Positions 1-5,842 of a stretch of DNA of 7,627 bases are shown here, piece after piece. The stretch comes from Mediterranea massiliensis (GTDB lineage: Bacteria > Bacteroidota > Bacteroidia > Bacteroidales > Bacteroidaceae), in the NCBI GenBank assembly GCA_958402075.1, contig CATXSD010000123.1:1-7627 (forward strand). The letters run 5' to 3'. The stretch's first letter is position 1, and every line of letters begins with the position of its first letter. The notes beneath the pieces are model-generated. The model saw nothing but the letters and a program-made list of their open reading frames with translations. It was not told the origin of the DNA and searched no databases. The translations under genes and the position numbers were made by a program.

Positions 1-2
1 CC

Positions 3-1415
3 GAGACCGTATCCACCGACTACGACATGTGCGACCGCCTCTACTTCGACGAGCTCACCTTCGAGCGCGTCATGGACATCCTCGACCTGGAGAACCCGCA
101 CGGCGTCATCGTCTCTACCGGCGGTCAGATACCCAACAACCTGGCCCTGCGCCTCGACGCGCAGCACGTCCGCATCCTCGGCACCTCGGCCCGGAGCATC
201 GACAATGCCGAAGACCGCGACAAGTTCTCCGCCATGCTCGACCGCATCGGCGTGGACCAGCCCGAGTGGAGCGCGCTGACGTCGATGGAAGACATCAACG
301 CCTTCATCCAGAAGGTAGGCTTCCCCGTGCTCGTCCGTCCGTCGTATGTGCTGAGCGGTGCCGCCATGAACGTCTGCTCCAACCAGGAAGAGCTGGAGCG
401 CTTCCTCCAGCTGGCGGCCAACGTCTCGAAGAAGCACCCCGTGGTGGTGAGCCAGTTCATCGAGCACGCCAAGGAGGTGGAGATGGATGCCGTGGCACAG
501 CAGGGCGAAATCATCGCCTACGCCATCTCCGAGCACATCGAGTTTGCCGGCGTGCACTCGGGCGACGCCACCATCCAGTTCCCGCCGCAGAAGCTCTACG
601 TGGAGACCGTGCGCCGCATCAAGCGCATCAGCCGCGAGATAGCCAAGGAGCTGAACATCTCCGGTCCCTTCAACATCCAGTTCCTGGCGCGCGACAACGA
701 CATCAAGGTCATCGAGTGCAACCTCCGCGCCTCGCGTTCGTTCCCCTTCGTCAGCAAGGTGCTGAAGCTCAACTTCATCGAGCTGGCCACGAAGATTATG
801 CTGGGCATCCCCGTGGAGAAGCCGGACAAGAACCTCTTCGACCTGGACTACGTGGGCATCAAGGCCTCGCAGTTCTCCTTCAACCGCTTGCAGAAGGCCG
901 ACCCCGTGCTGGGCGTCGACATGGCTTCGACGGGCGAGGTGGGCTGCATCGGCGACGACACCTCGTGTGCCGTGCTCAAGGCCATGCTCTCCGTGGGCTA
1001 CCGCATCCCGCAGCAGAACATCCTGCTGTCCACCGGTTCCACGGAGCAGAAGGTGGACATGCTTCCGGCGGCCCGTCAGTTGCAGCGCAAGGGCTACAAG
1101 CTCTTTGCCACGGGCGGCACGTCGAAGTTCCTCACCGAGAACGGCGTGGAGAACACCCGCGTCTACTGGCCCAGCGAGGAAGGCCGGCCCCAGGCGCTCG
1201 ACATGCTCCACAAGAAGGAGATCGACATGGTGGTCAACATCCCCAAGAACCTGACGGCAGGCGAGCTGAGCAACGGCTACAAGATACGCCGTGCGGCCAT
1301 CGACCTCAACATCCCGCTCATCACCAACGCCCGTCTGGCCAGCGCCTTCATCAATGCCTTCTGCACGATGTCGGTAGACGACCTGGCCATCAAGTCGTGG
1401 GCGGAGTATAAGTAA
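3..1415 (+). CDS. carB: Carbamoyl-phosphate synthase large subunit, C-terminal part (5' end outside window)
   Basis: The large subunit makes carbamoyl phosphate from bicarbonate, ammonia (from glutamine via CarA) and two ATP, feeding pyrimidine and arginine synthesis in the cytoplasm. The reading frame is open from the first full codon and begins ETVSTDYDMCDRLYF, an internal CarB motif, so the gene starts upstream. About 470 residues remain of the roughly 1,070 usual for the family. They cover the second (carbamate kinase) ATP-grasp half, with FNIQFLARDNDIKVIECNLR and RASRSFPFVSKV as its metal- and ATP-binding end, followed by the C-terminal MGS-like allosteric domain from about nt 990, with GYKLFATGGTSKFL and PLITNARLASAF. 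The protein ends SWAEYK, as I recall for Bacteroides CarB. Codons are strongly GC-rich at the third position. There is no clear hairpin-plus-T-tract terminator after the stop; a repeat mosaic follows. No frameshift is seen. Confidence 0.97.
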   Translation, partial: ETVSTDYDMCDRLYFDELTFERVMDILDLENPHGVIVSTGGQIPNNLALRLDAQHVRILGTSARSIDNAEDRDKFSAMLDRIGVDQPEWSALTSMEDINAFIQKVGFPVLVRPSYVLSGAAMNVCSNQEELERFLQLAANVSKKHPVVVSQFIEHAKEVEMDAVAQQGEIIAYAISEHIEFAGVHSGDATIQFPPQKLYVETVRRIKRISREIAKELNISGPFNIQFLARDNDIKVIECNLRASRSFPFVSKVLKLNFIELATKIMLGIPVEKPDKNLFDLDYVGIKASQFSFNRLQKADPVLGVDMASTGEVGCIGDDTSCAVLKAMLSVGYRIPQQNILLSTGSTEQKVDMLPAARQLQRKGYKLFATGGTSKFLTENGVENTRVYWPSEEGRPQALDMLHKKEIDMVVNIPKNLTAGELSNGYKIRRAAIDLNIPLITNARLASAFINAFCTMSVDDLAIKSWAEYK

Positions 1416-1449
1416 TCCGGCTCCCGTCCGAACCCTTGGACAAAGAGGG

Positions 1450-1729
1450 GTATCGAAATAGAAGTATCTTCAACTCTCCTCCTTCGGGAAGGAGGAGTAC
1501 CCGACAGGGGGAGGTGGTAGGTGAATACATGACGCGTTGATTGATAACCTTTCGCGAAAACCTGCCACCCCGCCCTTTGGGCATAGGCTGTGTCAAAATA
1601 AAGGCATCTGCGACTCTCCTCCTTCGGGAAGGAGGAGTACCCGATAGGGGGAGGTGGTAGGTGAATACATAATACGTTGACTGATATCTTTTTGCGAAAG
1701 CCTACCACCCCGCCCTTTGGGCACCCCTC
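1450..1729. repeat. Two tandem copies of a 140-bp intergenic repeat element
   Basis: Copy 1 spans about 1450-1589 and copy 2 about 1590-1729. The offset is exactly 140 bp, fixed by ACTCTCCTCCTTCGGGAAGG at 1473 and 1613. Both copies contain the hairpin CTCCTCCTT-CGGG-AAGGAGGAG, then GGGGGAGGTGGTAGGTGAATACAT, a less conserved middle ending in TTGCGAAA or TCGCGAAA, and CCACCCCGCCCTTTGGGCA. The first 25 or so bases of each copy are more diverged than the rest. Long reading frames on the minus strand across this region are by-products of the repeat. The elements sit just after a housekeeping gene. They look like a REP-like or non-autonomous dispersed element that I believe is common between Bacteroides genes; that genome-wide claim cannot be tested here. 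Confidence 0.85.
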
Positions 1730-1747
1730 CTTCCCGAAGGAGGGGAG
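1614..1747. repeat. Long imperfect inverted repeat closing the 140-bp element
   Basis: The left arm is 1614-1661 and the right arm 1701-1747. The reverse complement of the right arm matches the left arm at most positions, including the whole CTCCTTCGGGAAGGAGG core and the GGTGGTAGG end. The left arm of the upstream copy (1474-1521) could pair equally well. Each arm also forms its own hairpin (CCCCTCCTT-CCCG-AAGGAGGGG at 1724-1745, and GCCC-TTT-GGGC at 1712-1722). Transcribed, this gives a large branched stem. No T-run follows, so it is not a standard intrinsic terminator, although it could still protect or terminate carB mRNA (inference). Confidence 0.75.
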
Positions 1748-1761
1748 TTGAATAGCTTCAC

Positions 1762-1823
1762 GTCATTTTGAAACATCTCCAAATGGAATCTTTCAATTTT
1801 GCTTCAACAATGTTCAGGATGAC
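1762..1823. repeat. Degenerate inverted repeat, GTCATTTTGAAAC ... GTTCAGGATGAC
   Basis: GTCATTTTGAAAC at 1762-1774 is roughly the reverse complement of GTTCAGGATGAC at 1812-1823, with about two mismatches and one extra base. The arms flank 37 bp of AT-rich sequence. The end sequences resemble the GTCATcCTGAAC-type ends of hairpin repeats found between genes in many Bacteroidetes; this is recalled from memory, not checked. It lies directly after the 140-bp repeats and before the minisatellite. No coding content is seen. Confidence 0.45.
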
Positions 1824-1887
1824 ATTGCCTGTTGATGAAACTTTTTCTTTTTGATACCCCTCTTTGTTTTTTTACATTCCTTCATCC

Positions 1888-2092
1888 GGCTTGCACGTCC
1901 TGTTTGCCCGGCTTGCACGTCCTGTTTGCTCAGCTTGCACGTCCTGTTTGCCCGGCTTGCACGTCCTGTTTGCCCGGCTTGCACGTCCTGTTTGCCCTGC
2001 TTGCACGTTCTGTTTGCCCGGCTTAAACGTCCTGTTTGTCCGGCTTATACGTCCTGTTTACCTGTCCCGTACAATTTTTAGTCCTGTTTGTG
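1888..2092. repeat. 22-bp minisatellite, nine head-to-tail units
   Basis: The unit core is TTGCACGTCCTGTTTGCC. The GTCCTG core falls at 1897, 1919, 1941, 1963, 1985, 2007 (as GTTCTG), 2029 and 2051, exactly 22 bp apart, and again at 2081 after an 8-nt insertion (AATTTTTA). Units 1-5 are almost identical; units 6-9 diverge progressively toward the downstream gene. There are no unique spacers, so this is not CRISPR. Because 22 is not a multiple of 3, all three forward frames stay open and read the same 22-residue peptide cycle in different phases, which explains several overlapping spurious reading frames. The array ends about 125 bp before the start codon of the propeller lipoprotein. Its role is unknown. 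Confidence 0.95.
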
Positions 2093-2156
2093 GCATTTCC
2101 ATTATGCTGTATTCCAGCATTTTGAGGAATTTTGAGGTGCATTTTTCGTTCTTTTT

Positions 2157-2188
2157 TTCGTAAGTTGTTTGTTAATTTCTTATCTTCG
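2157..2188 (+). promoter_or_regulatory. Possible Bacteroidetes-type promoter for the lipoprotein gene
   Basis: TTCG at 2157-2160 and TATCTTCG at 2181-2188 approximate the -33 TTTG and -7 TAnnTTTG elements with a 20-bp gap. Each element has one mismatch (C for T). The start codon at 2217 follows an A-rich leader (CATAAACCCAATAAAACTATAG), normal for this phylum. A TTTG at 2168 also exists but its spacing is too short. Confidence 0.4.
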
Positions 2189-2216
2189 TCGGCATAAACC
2201 CAATAAAACTATAGAT

Positions 2217-3380
2217 ATGAAAAACGTAAAGACAGAAATCTTGCAGGCCTCCATGGCCGTTGCGGCATCGGGCAAGCCGCACAAAAGCCCGATGGGTGCC
2301 TTCCTGGCGAAGGCCGTGTGTTGGACGTGCGGTGTCGTCGCACTGGCGGCGGTTGCCTCTTGCGGCGCACCTGCTCCGAGTGAAACCCTTTCCTCTTACC
2401 AGGACTTTCCGCAGACGGTAGAGCTGAAAGGTACCCCGGTATCGGCCGACACGGCCCTCATCCGTTATCCCTTCCGCATCCGTGTGCACGCCGGGCGTGC
2501 CGTGGTGATGGACCTCCACGGCGGCGACAGCTTCCTCCATGCCTTCGGCCTTCCCGGTTTCCGTCATCAGGCCTCCTTCGGCAGGCGCGGTGAGGGACCC
2601 GGGGAGCAGCTTTCTCTGGAAAACATCCGCTGGGTGGGCGACACGCTCTATGCCCTCGACTCCAACAAGTCCGAACTGGCCCGCTTCGCTTTCAGTCCGT
2701 CGGCTGCGTCGCCTGTGCGCTGCAGCCCGGTGGGCCTGGACAAGGAACTGCTGCGTGCGCTCGACTTTGTGCCGGTGGGCACTTCCTCCTTCTTCATCCC
2801 CGACTATTCGGGCGACAGCCGCTTCTGCATCGTGGGGCGCGACGGCCGGCTGTTGCGCCGCTTCGGATCCATCCCCACGGCCAACGAGGGAGCCTTGCGT
2901 GATGCCCGTCCCGCCCTGGCCCAGGCCTGGCGCAGCTTCATCGACTACAATCCCCGCAACGACGTGCTGGCCGCCGTCACCCAGCTGGGCGAGGTGGTCG
3001 AGCTGTGGCATCTGAACGACAGCACGCATACGGTGCTCGTGGGTCCCGGCGGCGAGCCGCAGTTCCGCGTGCATCAGGGCTACGGCATTCCCACGGGCAT
3101 CATGGGCTTCACCGACGTGCAGGTGACGGACAAGGCTGTCTATGCCGTGTTCCAGGGCACTTCGTTCAAGGAGATGGCCCTCAGCATGCAGCGGGGCGAG
3201 GAGCTGCCCGACGGCGGCCGCTACCTCTATGTGTTCAGCCTGAAGGGCGAGCCCCTGCGCCGCTACGTGCTCGACCGTTCCGTCTCCGGCATCGCGGTGG
3301 ACGAGGAGCGGGGTGTGCTGCTGGCTACGGACACCAACAGCGACAATCCCGTGGTAGAGTACCGGCTGGATGCGGAGTAA
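2217..3380 (+). CDS. BF3164-like TolB/6-bladed beta-propeller lipoprotein
   Basis: The predicted protein has 387 residues and is an exported lipoprotein of unknown function. A hydrophobic segment ends in the lipobox VASC with Cys49 as the lipidation site, followed by a propeller fold. FGRRGEGPGE (121-130) and the phrase YLYVFSLKGEPLRRY near the end match the recurrent blade motifs of the BF3164/TolB-like family common in Bacteroides. I chose ATG 2217 for its A-rich leader and upstream promoter-like motif. It gives an unusually long polar region (about 30 residues) before the hydrophobic core; ATG 2292 would give a standard 24-residue signal peptide, MGAFLAKAVCWTCG onward, and is a serious alternative. 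Codon use is GC-rich like carB and VapE, unlike the propeller gene at 5999. The gene is flanked on both sides by tandem-repeat DNA and appears monocistronic. Unlike many relatives it has no NVEALA peptide gene just upstream. Confidence 0.8.
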   Translation: MKNVKTEILQASMAVAASGKPHKSPMGAFLAKAVCWTCGVVALAAVASCGAPAPSETLSSYQDFPQTVELKGTPVSADTALIRYPFRIRVHAGRAVVMDLHGGDSFLHAFGLPGFRHQASFGRRGEGPGEQLSLENIRWVGDTLYALDSNKSELARFAFSPSAASPVRCSPVGLDKELLRALDFVPVGTSSFFIPDYSGDSRFCIVGRDGRLLRRFGSIPTANEGALRDARPALAQAWRSFIDYNPRNDVLAAVTQLGEVVELWHLNDSTHTVLVGPGGEPQFRVHQGYGIPTGIMGFTDVQVTDKAVYAVFQGTSFKEMALSMQRGEELPDGGRYLYVFSLKGEPLRRYVLDRSVSGIAVDEERGVLLATDTNSDNPVVEYRLDAE

Positions 3381-3445
3381 CGCATGGTCCCGGGCCGGTG
3401 ACGGCAACTTTTCAAAAGGAATATCCGCCACAACAGCGTTTGGTG

Positions 3446-3583
3446 GAAGTGCTTTGTGACACCCTCATGAAGCACTTCCTGACACCCTGACAAAGCACTG
3501 CGAGGCACCCTGACGAAGCACTGCGTCAGGCCCCCACGGAGCACTGTGTGGTAGCCCGGCCAAAGGCGGCTTGCCTCCTCCGC
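3446..3583. repeat. 23-bp degenerate tandem array, six units
   Basis: Units begin at 3446, 3469, 3492, 3515, 3538 and 3561, each 23 bp. The shared pattern is GAAGCACTG followed, after a variable few bases, by CACCCTGAC. The first unit carries GAAGTGCTT instead and the sixth is weak (AAAGGCGGC). The array starts about 65 bp after the lipoprotein stop codon. Reading frames through it have no coherent protein character. Function unknown. Confidence 0.8.
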
Positions 3584-3669
3584 AAAACATGCCCGCTTGG
3601 GGCTCGGAACATCGGATGTTTTCCTTCAAAAGATACGGTCTTTTGCCTCCTCACTATGGACTTTGTTCT

Positions 3670-3739
3670 GCTGAAGTGGGTAGTTGTGCGGCTGAAGTGG
3701 ATAGTTGGCGCGACGAAGTGGGCAGTTGGCGCGACAAAG
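3670..3739. repeat. 21-bp tandem array, three and a third units
   Basis: Units start at 3670, 3691, 3712 and 3733 (partial). The pattern is GCTGAAGTGG followed by TAGTTGNGC, with GACGAAGTGG in unit 3. It is distinct in sequence and period from the 23-bp array 87 bp upstream. Since 21 is a multiple of 3, a forward reading frame repeats a seven-residue motif here, but that frame has no credible start or extent and is treated as non-coding. Confidence 0.75.
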
Positions 3740-3742
3740 CCA

Positions 3743-3760
3743 CGGGAAATAGATTTCCCG
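3743..3760. other. 18-bp near-perfect palindrome
   Basis: CGGGAAAT-AG-ATTTCCCG has 8-bp arms around a 2-bp centre. It could be a dimeric protein-binding site, or the stem of a short hairpin if the inner A-T pairs open. No T-tract follows, so a terminator is unlikely. It lies about 110 bp upstream of the VapE promoter. Confidence 0.55.
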
Positions 3761-3871
3761 TTTCCCGCCTTCACGGTTTCACCGGCCGATAACCTGCTGT
3801 CCGTGAGCGGTATGCGGTGAAAGCAGGGGTGAAGGGTGAGCGGTGGGGATGGTTTCACAGCTGCCGGGGGG

Positions 3872-3903
3872 CTTGACAAAGGGGAAAAAATGTTGTATAT
3901 TTA
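3872..3903 (+). promoter_or_regulatory. Bacteroidetes-type promoter of the VapE gene
   Basis: CTTG at 3872-3875 and TATATTTA at 3896-3903 fit the -33 TTTG and -7 TAnnTTTG elements, with 20 bp between them. Transcription would begin near 3908-3912, giving a leader of only about a dozen bases before ATG 3924. That supports 3924 as the start rather than the in-frame GTG at 3843, which lies upstream of this promoter. Confidence 0.6.
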
Positions 3904-3923
3904 CGGGAAAAAAGTCTCTGCCT

Positions 3924-5384
3924 ATGAACCTGATTCACCAATTCAGAAACCTGTTCACTTCCCGCCGGGAAGCACCCCTGTCCACTCCCGCCAACCCTTA
4001 CGGCGAACTCCTGTCGAACCTCGACGAACTCTGCGGCCGTCTGCCTGACGGCGAAGCCTTCCTCATCACGGGCGACGGCGAGTTCACCGTCCGCCTGACC
4101 TGGAAACCCCGGACAGCCAACCCCGCCAAAAGGATATTCAGCCTGAACGGCCGGAACGAGGCGACGGAGTGGATAGAGGACAACGACACGACAGAAGAAC
4201 AAAGGGACCTAAAGGAATCGAAGCAGCGCCGGATGGTGCAACGCCTGACGCGCTACCTGAAACTGCACTATGCCTTCCGTTACAACCTGCTGACGGAACG
4301 CACGGAATGCGCCCGCCTCGACACGGAGACCGCAGACGACCCCCATCACCTTGTTTATACGCCCGTAGACAACCGTGCCCTGAACGGAATCGCCCTCGGC
4401 GCCATCGAGGACGGGATGGATTGCTGGGACAGGGACATCAAACGCTACGTGGAGTCCGACCACGTGCAGGCCTACCATCCCTTCGACCTGTACTTCAACA
4501 ACCTGCCTGCCTGGGACGGCAAGGATCGCGTGACGGAACTGGCAAAGCGTGTCTCCGGCAATGAGGTTTGGATACGTTCCTTCCACCGCTGGATGCTGGC
4601 CGTCACGGCCCAATGGACAGGCACGGGCGACCGGGGCCGCCGTGCCAACAGCGTGGCTCCGCTCCTCGTCAGCACCGCGCAGGGGCTGGGCAAGTCCACC
4701 TTCTGCCGGATGCTGCTCCCCAAGGAGTTGCGCGACTATTTCACCGAAAGCTTCGACCTGACCAACGCCTCGTCGGCAGAGAACAAACTGGCCTCCTATG
4801 GCTTGATTAATCTCGACGAGTTCGACCGCCTGCCCGCCAGCCGTATGCCCCAATTGAAGAACCTGATGCAGATGGAAGACCTGCGCGTGCGCCGCGCCTA
4901 CCGCCGCACGGCCGAAGCCCTGCCAAGAATCGCCTCCTTCATCGGCACCAGCAACCGCCTCGACCTGCTGACCGACCTCTCGGGCAGCCGCCGCTTCATC
5001 TGCGTGGAGGTGGAGCGTCCCATCGATTGTACTACCCCCGTTGACCATACCCAGCTTTACGCCCAGCTTTTACATGAACTGAAGAACGGCGAGCGTTGCT
5101 GGTTCAGCAAGGCGGAGGAGGCGGAAATCCAGGCGGCGAACCGCCCGTTCTACCGCGTGACGCCCGCCGAAGAACTCATCGGCAGTTGCTTTGAGCTGGC
5201 GGAAGCGGGCGAACAGGGCGCGCGTCTGATGTCGGCGGCGGATATCTACGCCGTCTTGAAGGAAAAGAACCCCGCGGCGTTGAAGGATTGCCCGTGTACC
5301 GCGTTCAGCCGCCTGTTGGCGCAGATGGGGCGGCGGGTGCATACGCGCTACGGCAACGGGTATTGGGTGAAGCGGAAGGAATGA
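3924..5384 (+). CDS. VapE/VirE-type P-loop ATPase with DUF3874-like C-terminus
   Basis: The predicted protein has 486 residues and is cytoplasmic. It resembles the virulence-associated E (VapE) family, SF3-helicase-like ATPases of mobile elements and phage satellites that are tied to replication initiation. Visible motifs: Walker A STAQGLGKST (250-259), where Thr251 replaces the usual first Gly or Ala; Walker B LINLDEFD (294-301); sensor-like GTSNR (341-345); and an arginine-finger-like GSRRF (354-358). The last 50 or so residues, from LMSAADIYAVL (435) to GNGYWVKRKE, look like the DUF3874 domain often found on Bacteroides VapE proteins. The N-terminal 100 residues are charged and lack the primase-like domain of longer homologues. 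The start is set by the promoter and the A-rich leader. The gene stands alone, with no integrase, primase or phage gene nearby, so it may be a domesticated remnant of a mobile element or part of a defence function (inference). Confidence 0.85.
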   Translation: MNLIHQFRNLFTSRREAPLSTPANPYGELLSNLDELCGRLPDGEAFLITGDGEFTVRLTWKPRTANPAKRIFSLNGRNEATEWIEDNDTTEEQRDLKESKQRRMVQRLTRYLKLHYAFRYNLLTERTECARLDTETADDPHHLVYTPVDNRALNGIALGAIEDGMDCWDRDIKRYVESDHVQAYHPFDLYFNNLPAWDGKDRVTELAKRVSGNEVWIRSFHRWMLAVTAQWTGTGDRGRRANSVAPLLVSTAQGLGKSTFCRMLLPKELRDYFTESFDLTNASSAENKLASYGLINLDEFDRLPASRMPQLKNLMQMEDLRVRRAYRRTAEALPRIASFIGTSNRLDLLTDLSGSRRFICVEVERPIDCTTPVDHTQLYAQLLHELKNGERCWFSKAEEAEIQAANRPFYRVTPAEELIGSCFELAEAGEQGARLMSAADIYAVLKEKNPAALKDCPCTAFSRLLAQMGRRVHTRYGNGYWVKRKE

Positions 5385-5447
5385 GGGCCGAATCCGCTTG
5401 TGTAATAATTTTTCCTCTGGAAAAGCAAGAATTGCGAAGAACATAAT

Positions 5448-5709
5448 ATGATGAAAATGAATAATAAAATCCTCGTCAGAGAAAACCGGAGACTCCCATT
5501 TTTTGTTTGCCTGCTGGCAGGTGCCGCGTGTGCATTGGTTTTTGCAGCGGTTCGTTCCGGCAGACAGTGCCGTCAACAGCCTTCGTGCCACCGTGAGCCG
5601 TTTGCGCATTAAATTGCAGAAGATAGGCTTCGACATCAGGAGTCTGGGGGATTGTTATTGTCTCGTCTGGCTTGATGAACGGGATGAACATGCTGAAAAT
5701 CAGGATTGA
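5448..5709 (+). pseudogene. Remnant of a membrane-anchored OmpR-type winged-helix regulator
   Basis: Two overlapping frames carry complementary parts of one protein. The frame from ATG 5448 (to TAA 5610-5612, 54 residues) starts MMKMNNKIL and contains a membrane segment, LPFFVCLLAGAACALVFAAV. The next frame, through 5709, reads AVNSLRATVSRLRIKL followed by IGFDIRSLGDCYCLVWL. This matches the recognition helix and wing of an OmpR/PhoB-type DNA-binding domain, in which a conserved Gly-Tyr-Arg-Leu normally replaces the CYCLV seen here. The switch between frames falls near 5555-5575, and the middle of the protein is missing, so I read it as an internal deletion with frameshift. Single-pass membrane proteins with a C-terminal winged helix do occur near NVEALA and propeller genes in Bacteroides, to my recollection. 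An alternative is two unrelated short frames. Confidence 0.5.
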
Positions 5710-5718
5710 ATCCGGAAT

Positions 5719-5778
5719 ATTACAAAACATTACAATTGTCTTTTCCGCTTTAGGGATGCATTTGTAATAAAATGTAAT
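5719..5778. promoter_or_regulatory. Four TGTAAT half-sites in two mirrored 10-bp-spaced pairs
   Basis: ATTACA occurs at 5719-5724 and 5729-5734, and its complement TGTAAT at 5763-5768 and 5773-5778. Each pair is a direct repeat with starts 10 bp apart, about one helical turn, and the two pairs face each other across 28 bp. The second pair is embedded in a 7-bp inverted repeat, ATGCATT (5756-5762) and AATGCAT (5776-5782). Paired direct repeats at 10-11 bp are typical of OmpR/PhoB-type and LytTR regulators. The site lies just after a winged-helix remnant and about 65 bp before the NVEALA-type start codon, where an operator would be expected. Confidence 0.55.
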
Positions 5779-5785
5779 GCATTTC

Positions 5786-5818
5786 TTTTCTTTTTTCTCT
5801 CCTTTTTTCAGACCTTTG
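5786..5818 (+). promoter_or_regulatory. Weak promoter candidate for the NVEALA-propeller operon
   Basis: GACCTTTG at 5811-5818 matches the TTTG half of the -7 TAnnTTTG element but lacks the leading TA. The -33 position falls in an uninterrupted 28-base pyrimidine run (5782-5809) with no TTTG. The poor core fits a promoter that depends on an activator bound at the half-sites upstream (inference). The leader before ATG 5843 is A-rich (CATAACCAAAAACATATAAT). Confidence 0.35.
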
Positions 5819-5842
5819 TTGCATAACCAAAAACATATAATA

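Larger units (their letters stand above)
3381..3871. other. Non-coding intergenic region between lipoprotein and VapE genes
   Basis: Apart from the two tandem arrays and the palindrome listed separately, I see no gene, tRNA-like fold or terminator here. GGTTTCACC near 3775 and GGTGAAAGC near 3814 form a loose 7-bp inverted pair (TTTCACC/GGTGAAA). The short reading frames on both strands lack family resemblance, cross the repeats, and have no plausible starts. Confidence 0.6.

Noticed and set aside
1473..1497. Hairpin CTCCTCCTT-CGGG-AAGGAGGAG as an intrinsic terminator of carB
   Set aside because: No T-run follows the stem and the hairpin is part of a duplicated repeat; a termination role cannot be supported.
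1277..1708. 143-residue minus-strand frame over the 140-bp repeats
   Set aside because: Its sequence repeats a Pro-rich segment (PPPPIGYSSFPKEESR) produced by the repeat element itself and runs into antisense carB.
1888..2092. CRISPR array
   Set aside because: Units are contiguous with no unique spacers, and there are no cas genes.
1832..2163. Three overlapping forward reading frames encoding a Cys/Leu/Pro-rich 22-residue repeat peptide
   Set aside because: They arise because a 22-bp tandem repeat without stops keeps all three frames open; there is no start context and all frames read the same peptide cycle.
2172..3431. 419-residue reading frame on the minus strand
   Set aside because: It is an antisense shadow of the GC-rich lipoprotein gene, rich in His, Ala, Gly and Val with no domain character.
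3843..3923. GTG start at 3843 for the VapE gene
   Set aside because: The 27 extra codons span the likely promoter (3872-3903) and have no family-like sequence; ATG 3924 fits the leader.
4209..5048. 279-residue minus-strand frame
   Set aside because: It is antisense to VapE, whose Walker motifs and family match are clear on the plus strand.
5503..5709. Intact 68-residue protein from TTG 5503
   Set aside because: The first 20 residues (FACWQVPRVHWFLQ) are the frame-shifted copy of the TM segment; only the later winged-helix-like part looks real, so it is listed within the regulator remnant.
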